Positions 18,068-27,210 of a DNA stretch of 64,000 nucleotides are shown here, in pieces. The stretch lies in assembly GCF_017313785.1 (NCBI RefSeq), contig NZ_JAFLNL010000001.1:1-64000 (forward strand). The letters are read 5' to 3'. The notes under the pieces were generated by a model that saw nothing but the letters and a program-made list of their open reading frames with translations, did not search any database and was not told where the DNA came from. The first letter of the stretch is position 1. The number at the start of each line of letters is the position of its first letter. This DNA is from Flagellimonas aurea (lineage in GTDB: Bacteria; Bacteroidota; Bacteroidia; Flavobacteriales; Flavobacteriaceae). Made by a program: the position numbers and the translations under genes.

Positions 18068-18819
18068 TACTTAACACGTTCCGGATAATTGGTAATGATT
18101 CCATCTACCCCGAACTCGGTCATTTTTTGGATGTCCTCGGGTTCGTTAACCGTCCATGTGTATACTTTTAACCCTTCTTCGTGGATTTTTGCTGTATTCT
18201 CTTTCGTAAGTGTTTCAAAATGGGGGTTGATGGCAACGGCCTTCAGCTCTTTGGCCACATCAATTGCTTTGATCGGGTCTTCAGAGGTTAAAACGGCAAT
18301 TTTTATATCTGCATTACGGGACCTCATATCTCGCAGTTCATCCCAATTAAAACTCGAAATCACAAAATTCTCCGGACTCCATCCTTTGGATTTGATGTAG
18401 TAATCTACAATGAAATTCACCCTATCCGCAGTTTCAGGACCTTTGAGCTCTATGTTCAAAACAACTTTGTTGTCTATCTGTTTTAAAACATCTTGAAGCA
18501 TTGGGATTTTATGCCCGCCATCCAAAATAAGTTGCCGAAGTTGAACAATATTATATTCTTCAATATTGCCGCCACCATTTGTAAGCCTATCCACTTTTTC
18601 ATCGTGAAAAACGACAATTTCACCACTTTGGATTTTAAACACATCTATTTCTATCATATCCACACCTAGATCAAGTGCTTTTTGAACGGATGCCAAGGTA
18701 TTCTCGGTTTCGTGCCCCATAGCTCCTCTATGGCCAATTACCAATGGTTTCGATGTTTTCATTTCACAACTGGTTAAAAATAGAACAGCTCCGAGAGCTA
18801 CTAGCAAGGTCTTATTCAT
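18067..18819 (-). CDS. Glycerophosphodiester phosphodiesterase, lipoprotein
   Basis: The 250-residue protein has a lipobox FLTSC with Cys18. The GDPD barrel starts IGHRGAMGHETENT, with the catalytic His and metal-binding Glu. EIDVF and FHDEKVDRLTNG follow and complete the metal site. It releases glycerol 3-phosphate from glycerophosphodiesters in the envelope. This fits the neighbouring glpF/glpK, although those run on the other strand. It is 53 bases downstream of the GH13 gene and may be part of the lacI-GH13 transcript. Confidence 0.9.
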   Translation of the reverse strand: MNKTLLVALGAVLFLTSCEMKTSKPLVIGHRGAMGHETENTLASVQKALDLGVDMIEIDVFKIQSGEIVVFHDEKVDRLTNGGGNIEEYNIVQLRQLILDGGHKIPMLQDVLKQIDNKVVLNIELKGPETADRVNFIVDYYIKSKGWSPENFVISSFNWDELRDMRSRNADIKIAVLTSEDPIKAIDVAKELKAVAINPHFETLTKENTAKIHEEGLKVYTWTVNEPEDIQKMTEFGVDGIITNYPERVK

Positions 18820-18872
18820 TTCGGTTTGGTTTTAGAAACTAAAAATACAATTTGCAAATGAAAAAAACTGAA

Positions 18873-20744
18873 TCATTCATCAACCTTAAAAATATAAGAT
18901 TGAAGCGGTGCCAGATCCAATAGGATTTTGCCTTGCCCATTATTCACGACCATATTTGCATTGATTTCATGGTAAAGCTGCTCTGTGAGTGAATATGTAC
19001 CGCTTTTTAATTGCCATTTGGCAATTATATCTTCGGGTATTTTGAGTTCGAAGGAGTAACTCTTGTATTCATCAAAATTGGTAAGTACAATGATTTTCTC
19101 GTTGTTGGACCATCTCACATAAGATAAAACCCTATGATCGTATCCCTCCGTATTGTCTTTATTATAAAAATGGATTTCTTGGTATTGGCCCATCAACGCT
19201 TCACTATTGATAGTGAAGTTTAGGAGGCGTTTATAAAAATCCCTTAATTTTTTCTCTTCTTCCGATAATTGGCCACCATCATATTTTTTGTTGTTGAGCC
19301 ACCTTTGATGGTGCGGCACCCCGATATAATCAAAAATTGAGGTTCGTGTAGGTTTGCCAAACCCGGCATCTTCCGCACCTGGTTCACCAACTTCCTGACC
19401 AAAGTATATCATCGTCGGTGACGTGCTGATGGTGGCGGAAACCACCATTGCAGGTTTTCCCAATTGGGCGTTACCCACAAAATCGGGACTGGCAATACGC
19501 TGTTCGTCGTGGTTTTCCAGAAAGTGGAGCATATGGTGCTCTATGTCGGCCATCCCTCTTTGCACTACGGGTATATGGTCGGTCCAACCGTACCCCTTCA
19601 TAATATGTTTTATGCTATCATAGAGTTCTACCTTATCATATAGGTAATCCATTTTCCCCTTCTGAATGTAATCGCGGTACAATCCCGGATTATATACCTC
19701 GGCCAACAGGAATGCATCTGGATTTGTCATTTTGATGTTGGAGTTAAGATAGCTCCAAAACTCTACGGGCACCATTTCGGCCATATCAAAACGGAAGCCG
19801 TCCACACCAAAACTTAACCAATATTGGGTAATATCCTTGAATTTGTGCCAAGAATCGGGCAATTCTTTATCCTTCCAAAATTTGTAGTGCTCCCTATAAT
19901 CCTTTTGACGATATTGTTCGGGTAATTCTTCAAAATCCTTTGTCCCATCCGGTCGAACTCCATAATTGATCTTTACGGTTTCGTACCAATCATTAAAATG
20001 AGGCTGTGCCAAACGGGAGCCGTTCCCTGTCCATTTTGCCGGGTTTTCCTCAAACTTGGAATCTGCCAACGTATTCTTGTTACCTCCCAATGGCAAATAT
20101 CCATCTTGCCACTCGGGCACTTTAAAGGCTTCGCCAGGGATATAGTAAAAATTGTTGTGGATGTCGTATTCCTTTGAAGTATCGTCTGCGGCCCCAAAAT
20201 CTTCTATGCCCTCTGGATTTGTACGCCCCTCATAACCTCGGGCTACGTGGTTGGGAACAATATCGATTATGACTTTTAAACCTGCCCGGTGGGTTCTTTC
20301 TATCAACTCTTTGAACTCTTCCAAACGTCTGGCGGGATCAAGGGCCAAATCGGGGTTGACATTGTAGTAATCTTTTACGGCGTAGGGAGACCCTGCCCTT
20401 CCTTTTACCACATCGGGATCGTCGTTTGAGATTCCATAATCCGAATAGTCTTGGATAACGGCATGATGAGGCACCCCTGTGTACCAAATGTGGGTCACCC
20501 CTAGCTCCTTGATCTCTGACAGGGCTTTTGGGGCAAAGTCGGCAAACTTGCCTACTCCATTTTTTTCGATAGTGCCCCATGGCTTGTTGGTCGTATTGGT
20601 ATTTCCAAAAAGTCGGGTAAATACCTGATAGACTACTGCTTTCTTTTTCATGGGCAAAGGGGCGGTCTTTTGTTCTGGTTTATCCATGCACGAAGATAAC
20701 GTCAGAAATGCTAGTAATAAAATATGGACGAATATGGTTCTCAT
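18873..20744 (-). CDS. GH13 alpha-amylase-family lipoprotein
   Basis: The 623-residue protein has lipid-anchor Cys19 (TLSSC) and a GH13 TIM barrel. All four conserved regions are visible: DIVPNHVARG near 162-171, GFRFDMAEM near 315-323 with the nucleophile Asp, LLAEVYN near 345-351 with the acid Glu, and FLENHDEQR near 404-412. A short beta domain ends the protein. GH13 enzymes cleave or transfer alpha-glucosyl bonds. The lipid anchor suggests a periplasmic or surface role in handling alpha-glucan or a related sugar. LacI lies 29 bases upstream on the same strand, and SusC/SusD are divergent, making this part of a polysaccharide-utilisation-type locus. Confidence 0.9.
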   Translation of the reverse strand: MRTIFVHILLLAFLTLSSCMDKPEQKTAPLPMKKKAVVYQVFTRLFGNTNTTNKPWGTIEKNGVGKFADFAPKALSEIKELGVTHIWYTGVPHHAVIQDYSDYGISNDDPDVVKGRAGSPYAVKDYYNVNPDLALDPARRLEEFKELIERTHRAGLKVIIDIVPNHVARGYEGRTNPEGIEDFGAADDTSKEYDIHNNFYYIPGEAFKVPEWQDGYLPLGGNKNTLADSKFEENPAKWTGNGSRLAQPHFNDWYETVKINYGVRPDGTKDFEELPEQYRQKDYREHYKFWKDKELPDSWHKFKDITQYWLSFGVDGFRFDMAEMVPVEFWSYLNSNIKMTNPDAFLLAEVYNPGLYRDYIQKGKMDYLYDKVELYDSIKHIMKGYGWTDHIPVVQRGMADIEHHMLHFLENHDEQRIASPDFVGNAQLGKPAMVVSATISTSPTMIYFGQEVGEPGAEDAGFGKPTRTSIFDYIGVPHHQRWLNNKKYDGGQLSEEEKKLRDFYKRLLNFTINSEALMGQYQEIHFYNKDNTEGYDHRVLSYVRWSNNEKIIVLTNFDEYKSYSFELKIPEDIIAKWQLKSGTYSLTEQLYHEINANMVVNNGQGKILLDLAPLQSYIFKVDE

Positions 20745-20773
20745 GCTTAAGACATTTGACCATTCGATTGAAG

Positions 20774-21793
20774 TTAGTGGGCGATGGAATCCCTTATTAC
20801 CAAAGTAGGCTCTAGAATTTTGGTTTGATAGGTCTCCTCTTCCGCCTCGCTCTCAACCTTATCTATCAACATCCTTGCCGACTCCTCGCCCATTTTTTCC
20901 CCATGTTGTGCTACAACGGTAAGACTTGGATTGGCATATTTGGACAAAACTCCATCAGTAAATCCGATAAATGCAATATCCTCGGGTATTCTTAGGCCTT
21001 TTTCCTGAACCAAACGCATACTGTATACCGCAAATATCTCGTTCACGCACAGAACGGCATCCGGTTCCTTGGCATTTAGAAAATCTTTGATGGCTGCCTC
21101 GTCCATTTCCATAGAGGGCATTTTTAAGATCATGGATTCATCGGCCCCCATTTCACTTTCCTGCAATGCTTTCCAATATCCCTTGGTCCGGGCCTTGCTG
21201 ACACTTAGGTAGTCGTCCGTAGTAATCAGTGCTATTTTCTTTTTTCCTTGATCAATAAACTTCTTGGTTGCTTGGTAAGCACCAAGCTCATCGTCTATAA
21301 TCACTTTATCACAATCGATCTCATGGGTAATTCTATCAAAAAGCACCACAGGAATACCTTGATCGGTCACTTCCTTTAAATGGTTGTAATCCCCTTTTTC
21401 CTGTGTTTGGGAAGCGAGGGACATAATAAAACCGTCGATACTACCATTGGCCAACATTTCCATATTGATGACCTCCTTGTCAAAAGACTCTTCAGAAAGA
21501 CAAACGATTACATTATAACCTCGGGCATTTGCATATTTTTCGATACCACGGATAACGGTGGTAAAAAAATGATGGACAATGTCCGGAATCACGACTCCGA
21601 TATTCTTGGTTCTCTTGTTTTTTAAACTGATCGCTATGTTATTGGGCTTGTAATTATATAGCTTAGCAAAGGCCTGGACCTTCTCTTTGGTATCCCTGCT
21701 GATTTCCTCGCTGTTCTTTAGTGCTTTGGAGACGGTAGAAATGGACACCTCAAGTTCTCTTGCTATATCCTTTAATGTAATCTTGGCTTTCAA
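20774..21793 (-). CDS. LacI-family transcriptional regulator
   Basis: The 339-residue protein has an N-terminal helix-turn-helix (TLKDIARELEVSISTVSKAL, 6-25) and a hinge region. A periplasmic-binding-like sensor follows (NIGVVIPDIVHHFF, then VCLSEESFDKE). The start is a TTG at 21793: an in-frame stop lies two codons upstream and no ATG precedes the HTH. It heads the leftward lacI-GH13 transcript and is divergent from susC. A LacI-type operator sits in the intergenic region, so it probably controls the locus and itself in response to a sugar. Confidence 0.9.
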   Translation of the reverse strand: MKAKITLKDIARELEVSISTVSKALKNSEEISRDTKEKVQAFAKLYNYKPNNIAISLKNKRTKNIGVVIPDIVHHFFTTVIRGIEKYANARGYNVIVCLSEESFDKEVINMEMLANGSIDGFIMSLASQTQEKGDYNHLKEVTDQGIPVVLFDRITHEIDCDKVIIDDELGAYQATKKFIDQGKKKIALITTDDYLSVSKARTKGYWKALQESEMGADESMILKMPSMEMDEAAIKDFLNAKEPDAVLCVNEIFAVYSMRLVQEKGLRIPEDIAFIGFTDGVLSKYANPSLTVVAQHGEKMGEESARMLIDKVESEAEEETYQTKILEPTLVIRDSIAH

Positions 21794-21973
21794 TTATATT
21801 TATTTTGTGGTAGTCTAATTCGATCTTGAAAATTACTCAATAATCAAAACAATGCAATCTACGTGTTTTACTTTTTTAACAAAACATGAACATCCATTGT
21901 CTGGAGATGTCTTCAATAAAAATATTGTTCAAAAAATAAAATTGCTATATTAGAGGGATTATTGCTGATTTCG

Positions 21974-22001
21974 TAATTCCCGCATACTTAATTGGGAATT
22001 A
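21974..22001. repeat. Inverted repeat in the lacI-susC gap
   Basis: Perfect eight-base arms, TAATTCCC and GGGAATTA, flank a 12-base spacer. There is no T-run, so it may be a second regulator site or a stem in a leftward leader rather than a terminator. Confidence 0.4.
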
Positions 22002-22054
22002 AACAAACTTGCAGATTTAAAATTGTGAAATCTACACCCTATAAAGTTGTCAAC

Positions 22055-22070
22055 ACGAAAACGGTTTCGT
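22055..22070. promoter_or_regulatory. LacI-family operator
   Basis: ACGAAAACGGTTTCGT is palindromic in seven of eight base pairs with a central CG, the usual architecture of LacI/GalR operators. It lies about 24 bases upstream of the candidate susC -33 element, 95 bases from the susC start and 262 bases from lacI. A site upstream of the promoter is compatible with activation as well as repression. Confidence 0.65.
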
Positions 22071-22093
22071 TGAATATTGCAATATACTTAAAT

Positions 22094-22123
22094 TTTGATT
22101 AACCTTTTTTTTATATATGTTTA
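22094..22123 (+). promoter_or_regulatory. Candidate susC promoter
   Basis: TTTG at 22094-22097 and TATGTTTA at 22116-22123 are 18 bases apart. The Bacteroidetes sigma-factor consensus is TTG, about 19 bases, then TAnnTTTG; the second element matches seven of eight positions. In sequence this AT-rich, such matches arise by chance, hence modest confidence. Confidence 0.35.
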
Positions 22124-22164
22124 ACACTTGAATTAAAATTAACTAAACTTAAAATTAATTATTT

Positions 22165-25100
22165 ATGAAGATTACGCTACTAAGGAGCTTTTTAATGCTC
22201 GGAGCATTCCTGTGCTTTGGGTTGGTAAAAGCCCAAACAGTATCAGGTACCGTTTCGGATGCGAACGGACCTTTGCCAGGGGCAAGCGTATTGGTAAAAG
22301 GCACTACCAACGGTACGCAGACCGATTTTGACGGTAATTATACCCTTAACAATGTAGATGATGCCGCAACCTTGGTTTTTAGCTACATTGGTTACAAAAC
22401 TCAAGAAATTGCGGTCAATGGGCAATCTACCATTGATGTTACCTTGGCGGAAGATGCTCAAGCATTGGACGAAGTTGTTATTATTGGTTACGGTCAAACA
22501 ACCGTAAAGGATGCAACAGGTGCCGTTTCGGCAGTTACTTCGGAAGATTTCAACAAAGGTGTTATTTCTTCCCCAGAACAATTAATCCAAGGTAAAACAG
22601 CTGGTGTGCAGATTGCACAAGGTAGTGGTGAACCTGGTTCTGGTGTTGCTATTAGAATTAGGGGTACTTCTTCTGTAAGATCCAACAACAATCCTTTATT
22701 TGTAGTTGATGGAGTTCCGTTGCCTTCTGGAGACACTTCATCCGAAGGAACAAACATTGGAGTTGGTTCAAGTTCGGCAAGAAACCCACTTAGCTTCCTT
22801 AACCCAAATGATATTGAAAGCATGAGTATCCTTAAGGATGCTTCTGCAACAGCCATTTACGGCTCTAGAGGTGCAAATGGAGTAGTAATAATTACGACTA
22901 AAAGTGGAAAAACAGGCGCCAGAGGAGGTACTTGGGAGTATTCTTCTGATTTGAGCTACTCTACGCCAGCAGAAAGTTACGATCTTCTTAACGCTTCCGA
23001 ATTCCTTGATGCCGTTGACACCTTTGGAGGTTCAGCAATCAATGCCGGTGCAGATACAGATTGGCAGGATTTGGTAACAAGGTCTACCGCTTCAACAAAT
23101 AACAACTTGGCTTATTCACGTAACTACGGTTCTGGGAATGTTAGGGCCACTTTCAATTACGGAAAACAATTTGGTGTCATTGAGAAATCATCCCAAGAAA
23201 GAATCACTGGAAGGTTGAACGCTTCCCAAAGATTTTTGGATGACAAGTTACGCATCAATTTACAGGGTACACTTTCAAGGGTAAACGACGAGGCCCCACC
23301 ATTGAGTGGTAGTGCCGGTTCTACCGGTGACTTGTTGGGTGCCGCCTATGCAGCAAACCCAACTTGGCCCGCCAATCCAGAATTCAACCCTGGGGATAGG
23401 ATCAACCCATTGAACCTATTGAACAACTGGCAGAGTATGACATATACTGACCGTGTATTGGTAAACCTTTCTGCTGAATATGACATAACCGATGAATTGA
23501 CAGGAAAGGTTACTGTAGGTTACGATAAATCAGATTCAAAAAGAGAAGCTTCATTAACATCGGAATCTTTCAACGTTGCGCGTGGTGCCGGCAATAACGG
23601 TAGAGGTGCTTTGAACGACTTGATCAATGAAAACCGATTATTGGAAGCCACATTGAACTACACCAAGGAATTTGACAATTCAAACCTGGACGCTTTGGTC
23701 GGTTTCTCTTATCAAGATTTTAATAGAAGAGGAAGAAATATAGAAGGGTGGGGATACAGCACTCCTGACCTTAATCAAATGCCAAGAGACCTTTCCAGTT
23801 CTGCTTCTACACTTGAATCAATGATTTCAGGAAACTATCAGCAATATGGTTACTCTTTCGATGTACCCAACAATCCCAATGGTCTTTTTGTCAACCGTTT
23901 GTTTCCCAATCCAGAAACAGAGTTTTTAGGAGAAACCAGCGGTGTGGCAGTTAGAGCACTGTTTGCTGACACATTCGACAATACGGACGAACTTCAATCT
24001 TTCTTCGGAAGGGTAAACTACACCTTGGCCAACAAATATTTGTTCACGGCCACTGTGAGAGCTGATGGTTCTTCCCGTTTTGGTGAAAACAATAAATACG
24101 GTATTTTTCCATCTGCAGCCTTTGCTTGGAAAATCAATGAAGAAGATTTCATAGGAGATGCAGTATCTACCCTTAAATTAAGATTGAGCTATGGTATCAC
24201 AGGTAACCAAGATGGTATCGGATACGGTAGATTCGTAAGAAGAGAAAGATATTCAGGAGGAAGTGTAGGTGACGGTGGCGCTGTAAACGTACCTGGCACC
24301 AGTACCGTGGATTTTGCCAATCCCGACCTTAAGTGGGAGGAAACAACTCAATACGGTGTCGGTATTGACTTTGGTTTCGGCAATGACCGCTTAAACGGTA
24401 GCGTGGATGTGTATCGTAAAGAAACTAGGGATTTATTGCTTAGCGTTGAAGCTGCACAACCATCCCCTCAACCCTTCTTTTTCCAGAACTTGGACGCAAT
24501 GGTCTTGAACCAGGGTATAGAATTCTCCCTTAACTATGATATCTTACAAGGTGAGGACTTCTTCTGGACAGCTGGTTTCAATATGGCTTACAACAAAAAC
24601 GAAATTCAAGATTTTGAAGGAGCCATTCCAGCGGGAACAATTAGAGGTGCCGGTCTTACCAATGCTTTCGCACAACGTTTACAATCTGGACAGCCACTTT
24701 ACTCGTTCTATTTGAGAGAGTTTACTGGATTTGATGAGAACGGAAACCCTGTTCACGAAGGCGGTACGGATAACCAAAAATTTGTTGGTAAAAGTGCGCT
24801 ACCCGATTTCACAGGAGGTTTCTCAACTTCAGCAAACTATAAAAACTGGGATGCTTCCCTATATTTCACTGGACAATTTGGGAATTACATTTATAACAAC
24901 ACAGCTAACGCCTTCTTCACAGCAGGTGCCATTGGAAGTGGTAACAACGTTATAAAAGATGTAGTGGCCCTGGCAGGAGAGGAGAGCCGTTTTGCAGAAG
25001 CATCCGTATCAACTAGATTCTTGGAGAAGGGTGACTTTGTTAGATTGCAAACAGCTTCCATAGGATACAACGTTCCTCTTTCAGGTGATGGACTATTCAA

Positions 25101-25287
25101 AACAATGAGGTTGAGCATCACAGGCCAGAACCTATTTGTAATCACCGATTACAGTGGTTTGGACCCTGAAGTAAGTGTTACCCCAGCGTCCGGAGACCTT
25201 TTGAACGGACTTCCGATTGCCGGTATCGATTACTCATCATTCCCAAGGCCAAGAACATACACCTTTGGCTTTAGTGTAACTTTTTAA
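22165..25287 (+). CDS. SusC/RagA-type TonB-linked outer-membrane transporter
   Basis: The 1040-residue protein has a signal peptide ending VKAQ and a carboxypeptidase-like regulatory domain (about 25-100; SGTVSDANGPLPGASVLVKG). A TonB-box-like EVVIIGYG leads into the plug, which contains IRIRGTSSVRSNNNPLFVVDG and SILKDASATAIYGSRGANGV. The long beta-barrel ends with Phe in RPRTYTFGFSVTF. It imports a large ligand with SusD as lid. The SusD gene follows after 11 bases. Regulation by the LacI protein encoded divergently is likely. Confidence 0.97.
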   Translation: MKITLLRSFLMLGAFLCFGLVKAQTVSGTVSDANGPLPGASVLVKGTTNGTQTDFDGNYTLNNVDDAATLVFSYIGYKTQEIAVNGQSTIDVTLAEDAQALDEVVIIGYGQTTVKDATGAVSAVTSEDFNKGVISSPEQLIQGKTAGVQIAQGSGEPGSGVAIRIRGTSSVRSNNNPLFVVDGVPLPSGDTSSEGTNIGVGSSSARNPLSFLNPNDIESMSILKDASATAIYGSRGANGVVIITTKSGKTGARGGTWEYSSDLSYSTPAESYDLLNASEFLDAVDTFGGSAINAGADTDWQDLVTRSTASTNNNLAYSRNYGSGNVRATFNYGKQFGVIEKSSQERITGRLNASQRFLDDKLRINLQGTLSRVNDEAPPLSGSAGSTGDLLGAAYAANPTWPANPEFNPGDRINPLNLLNNWQSMTYTDRVLVNLSAEYDITDELTGKVTVGYDKSDSKREASLTSESFNVARGAGNNGRGALNDLINENRLLEATLNYTKEFDNSNLDALVGFSYQDFNRRGRNIEGWGYSTPDLNQMPRDLSSSASTLESMISGNYQQYGYSFDVPNNPNGLFVNRLFPNPETEFLGETSGVAVRALFADTFDNTDELQSFFGRVNYTLANKYLFTATVRADGSSRFGENNKYGIFPSAAFAWKINEEDFIGDAVSTLKLRLSYGITGNQDGIGYGRFVRRERYSGGSVGDGGAVNVPGTSTVDFANPDLKWEETTQYGVGIDFGFGNDRLNGSVDVYRKETRDLLLSVEAAQPSPQPFFFQNLDAMVLNQGIEFSLNYDILQGEDFFWTAGFNMAYNKNEIQDFEGAIPAGTIRGAGLTNAFAQRLQSGQPLYSFYLREFTGFDENGNPVHEGGTDNQKFVGKSALPDFTGGFSTSANYKNWDASLYFTGQFGNYIYNNTANAFFTAGAIGSGNNVIKDVVALAGEESRFAEASVSTRFLEKGDFVRLQTASIGYNVPLSGDGLFKTMRLSITGQNLFVITDYSGLDPEVSVTPASGDLLNGLPIAGIDYSSFPRPRTYTFGFSVTF

Positions 25288-25298
25288 AAAAAATAAGC

Positions 25299-26876
25299 AT
25301 GAAACTAGAAACATATAAAAAATTTGTTTTTGCTTCACTCTTAATACTAGGTCTTACCTACTCTTGTACCGATTTGGAAATAGAGGAAACAGACTCGTTG
25401 ATAAGTGAAGGAACAGGCGACACTGGGTTTGCAGGGGTAACCAACCCTTCCAGTGCGTTAAATGATCTGTACAACAAGGTTGGTGGCGATTTTGCTACTC
25501 AAGAGAACATGTACTCGTTGTCTGAAGTAACCTCTGATGAGCTGTTGGTTCCAACAAGAGGAACAGACTGGGGAGATAATGGTGTTTGGAGGCAGTTGCA
25601 CACCCATACCTGGACTCCTGACCATGCCTTTGTTAAAGGAGCATGGAACAACCTGAACCAGAATATCTTTAGAGCTTCTGAAATCATCGAGACAACAAGT
25701 GCTGAAACCAGTACTGTGGCCCAAGCAAAGTTCTTAAGAGCATTCAACATGTTCTTTGTAATGGATCTTTTCGGATCTGTTCCTTTCAGAGGAGTAGATG
25801 AAGGTCCAGAAATAAACCCTACGGTACTAACTAGACCTGAGGCCTATAGCTTTATCGAAACAGATTTGACCGAGGCTATAGCTGCTTTGCCATCTGTTGG
25901 TCCAGGAGTAGCCAACGTTGGAACAGCCTCTCAAGAAGCGGCTAAGTTCCTATTGGCTAAACTCTACTTGAATGGGCATGTTTACAAAGGAACAGGAACA
26001 CCAGACAATGCCGATATGCAAAACGTAATTGACTTAGTTGACGAGATCAATGCTAGCGGCTTCGATATTCAGGAAGGTTATTTCCAGATTTTTGAGCCGA
26101 CCGACGATACTGAAACTATCCTATTTTTGAGAAGTGACCTTGGTGCCAGAATTTGGAACAGTCTGCACTATAATCAAAACTCACCGGACAATACTGGTGG
26201 AGGTTGGAACGGTTTCTCAACTTTAGCCGAATTCTACGACTTGTTCGAGGGTGATCCAAACACCAACTACGTGGGCGATGGCCAAGAAGAAAGAAGAGGA
26301 TTTGTTCCAGATGCCGCTACAGCAAATGACACCAACCTAGGAATAGGGTATGGATTCCTAATCGGACTGCAATATAATGAGGATGGAACGCCACTTACCA
26401 ACAGACAGGACCAACCTTTGGTTTTCCAAAAAGAATTCCCTTCCCTAGTTGGTAATGGTGAAGCAGAAGGAGTTCGTGTTATCAAGTATCACCCTTACGA
26501 CCCAACCGATGAAGAAGACGGAGTAAACTCATACAGACAGCACCAAATCATATTCAGATATGCGGACGCACATTTGATGAAAGCAGAAGCTATGATGCGT
26601 ATGGGTGGAAATCCAACCGTAATGGTAAATGAGCTTAGAAGTTTAAGGGAAGATACACCTGATTTAGCTAGTGTCGATGAACAAACCCTTCTTGACGAAA
26701 GAGCTCGTGAATTGTTCATTGAATTCTGGAGAAGAAATGACTTGGTAAGATTTGGTCAGTTTTCTGCACCATGGGGTCTTAAGGAGGTTAGTGGGGATGA
26801 TAATGTAAATCTATTCCCAATACCGGCAACGGCACTCTTATCCAACCCTAATCTAGTTCAGAATCCAGGTTACTAA
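25299..26876 (+). CDS. SusD/RagB-type nutrient-binding lipoprotein
   Basis: The 525-residue protein has lipidation Cys23 (TYSC). It has the TPR-like helical core of SusD, including AKFLRAFNMFFVMDLFGSVPF at about 144-164 and AKFLLAKLYLNGHVYKG. The C-terminal YADAHLMKAEAMMRMGG and LLDERARELFIEFWRRNDLVRFGQF are strongly diagnostic. It caps the SusC barrel and binds the ligand at the cell surface. A hairpin terminator follows 25 bases after the stop codon. Confidence 0.96.
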   Translation: MKLETYKKFVFASLLILGLTYSCTDLEIEETDSLISEGTGDTGFAGVTNPSSALNDLYNKVGGDFATQENMYSLSEVTSDELLVPTRGTDWGDNGVWRQLHTHTWTPDHAFVKGAWNNLNQNIFRASEIIETTSAETSTVAQAKFLRAFNMFFVMDLFGSVPFRGVDEGPEINPTVLTRPEAYSFIETDLTEAIAALPSVGPGVANVGTASQEAAKFLLAKLYLNGHVYKGTGTPDNADMQNVIDLVDEINASGFDIQEGYFQIFEPTDDTETILFLRSDLGARIWNSLHYNQNSPDNTGGGWNGFSTLAEFYDLFEGDPNTNYVGDGQEERRGFVPDAATANDTNLGIGYGFLIGLQYNEDGTPLTNRQDQPLVFQKEFPSLVGNGEAEGVRVIKYHPYDPTDEEDGVNSYRQHQIIFRYADAHLMKAEAMMRMGGNPTVMVNELRSLREDTPDLASVDEQTLLDERARELFIEFWRRNDLVRFGQFSAPWGLKEVSGDDNVNLFPIPATALLSNPNLVQNPGY

Positions 26877-26901
26877 CATAAAGTTTAAGCTGTTTAATAT
26901 A

Positions 26902-26938
26902 AATGCCGTCCTTATCTCAAAGGGCGGCATTGCTTTTT
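26902..26938 (+). terminator. Terminator after susD
   Basis: AATGCCGTCCTT pairs with AAGGGCGGCATT (one G-T wobble) around a short loop, followed by GCTTTTTG. The GC-rich stem and T-run make this a convincing rho-independent terminator. It would separate susCD from the genes downstream or attenuate read-through into them. Confidence 0.8.
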
Positions 26939-27210
26939 GATTCAAACAGTAAATAATAACAAATAAAAGATTAATGAAGTATTAATGGCCGTCAATAATT
27001 TTGAGATAAACACCCAACTTGGTAGATTGGTTGCTTCGCACAGATTATTCAGCACAGATTGTTGACCATGAAGAAACAAGCTGATATCAAAAACGGAAAA
27101 AATCTGTGTGGTCGCCAGAAAAATTGAAAAGTAAACATCAAAGGGGAAGAAGAACTTGTAAGGTTATGAATGGTGATATCCCCCATTTTTTGGTTAAAAA
27201 AGAACAATAA
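26939..27210 (+). promoter_or_regulatory. Leader region before the CRTAC1-like gene pair
   Basis: After the susD terminator, about 270 bases precede the next ATG at 27211. No gene is supported; an ATG-started frame of under 20 codons at 27068 is too short to credit. CACAGATT at about 27037 and 27052 and the reverse AATCTGTG near 27107 are short repeats of unknown meaning. A promoter for the downstream genes should lie here. Confidence 0.35.

Larger units (their letters stand above)
21794..22164. promoter_or_regulatory. lacI-susC divergent control region
   Basis: These 371 AT-rich bases hold no gene. They contain an inverted repeat at 21974-22001, a LacI-type operator at 22055-22070 and a candidate Bacteroidetes-type promoter for susC at 22094-22123, leaving a leader of roughly 35 bases. 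Confidence 0.65.

Noticed and set aside
26939..27210. Short ATG frame near 27068 as a leader peptide gene
   Set aside because: It is under 20 codons and has no visible ribosome site or conserved trait.
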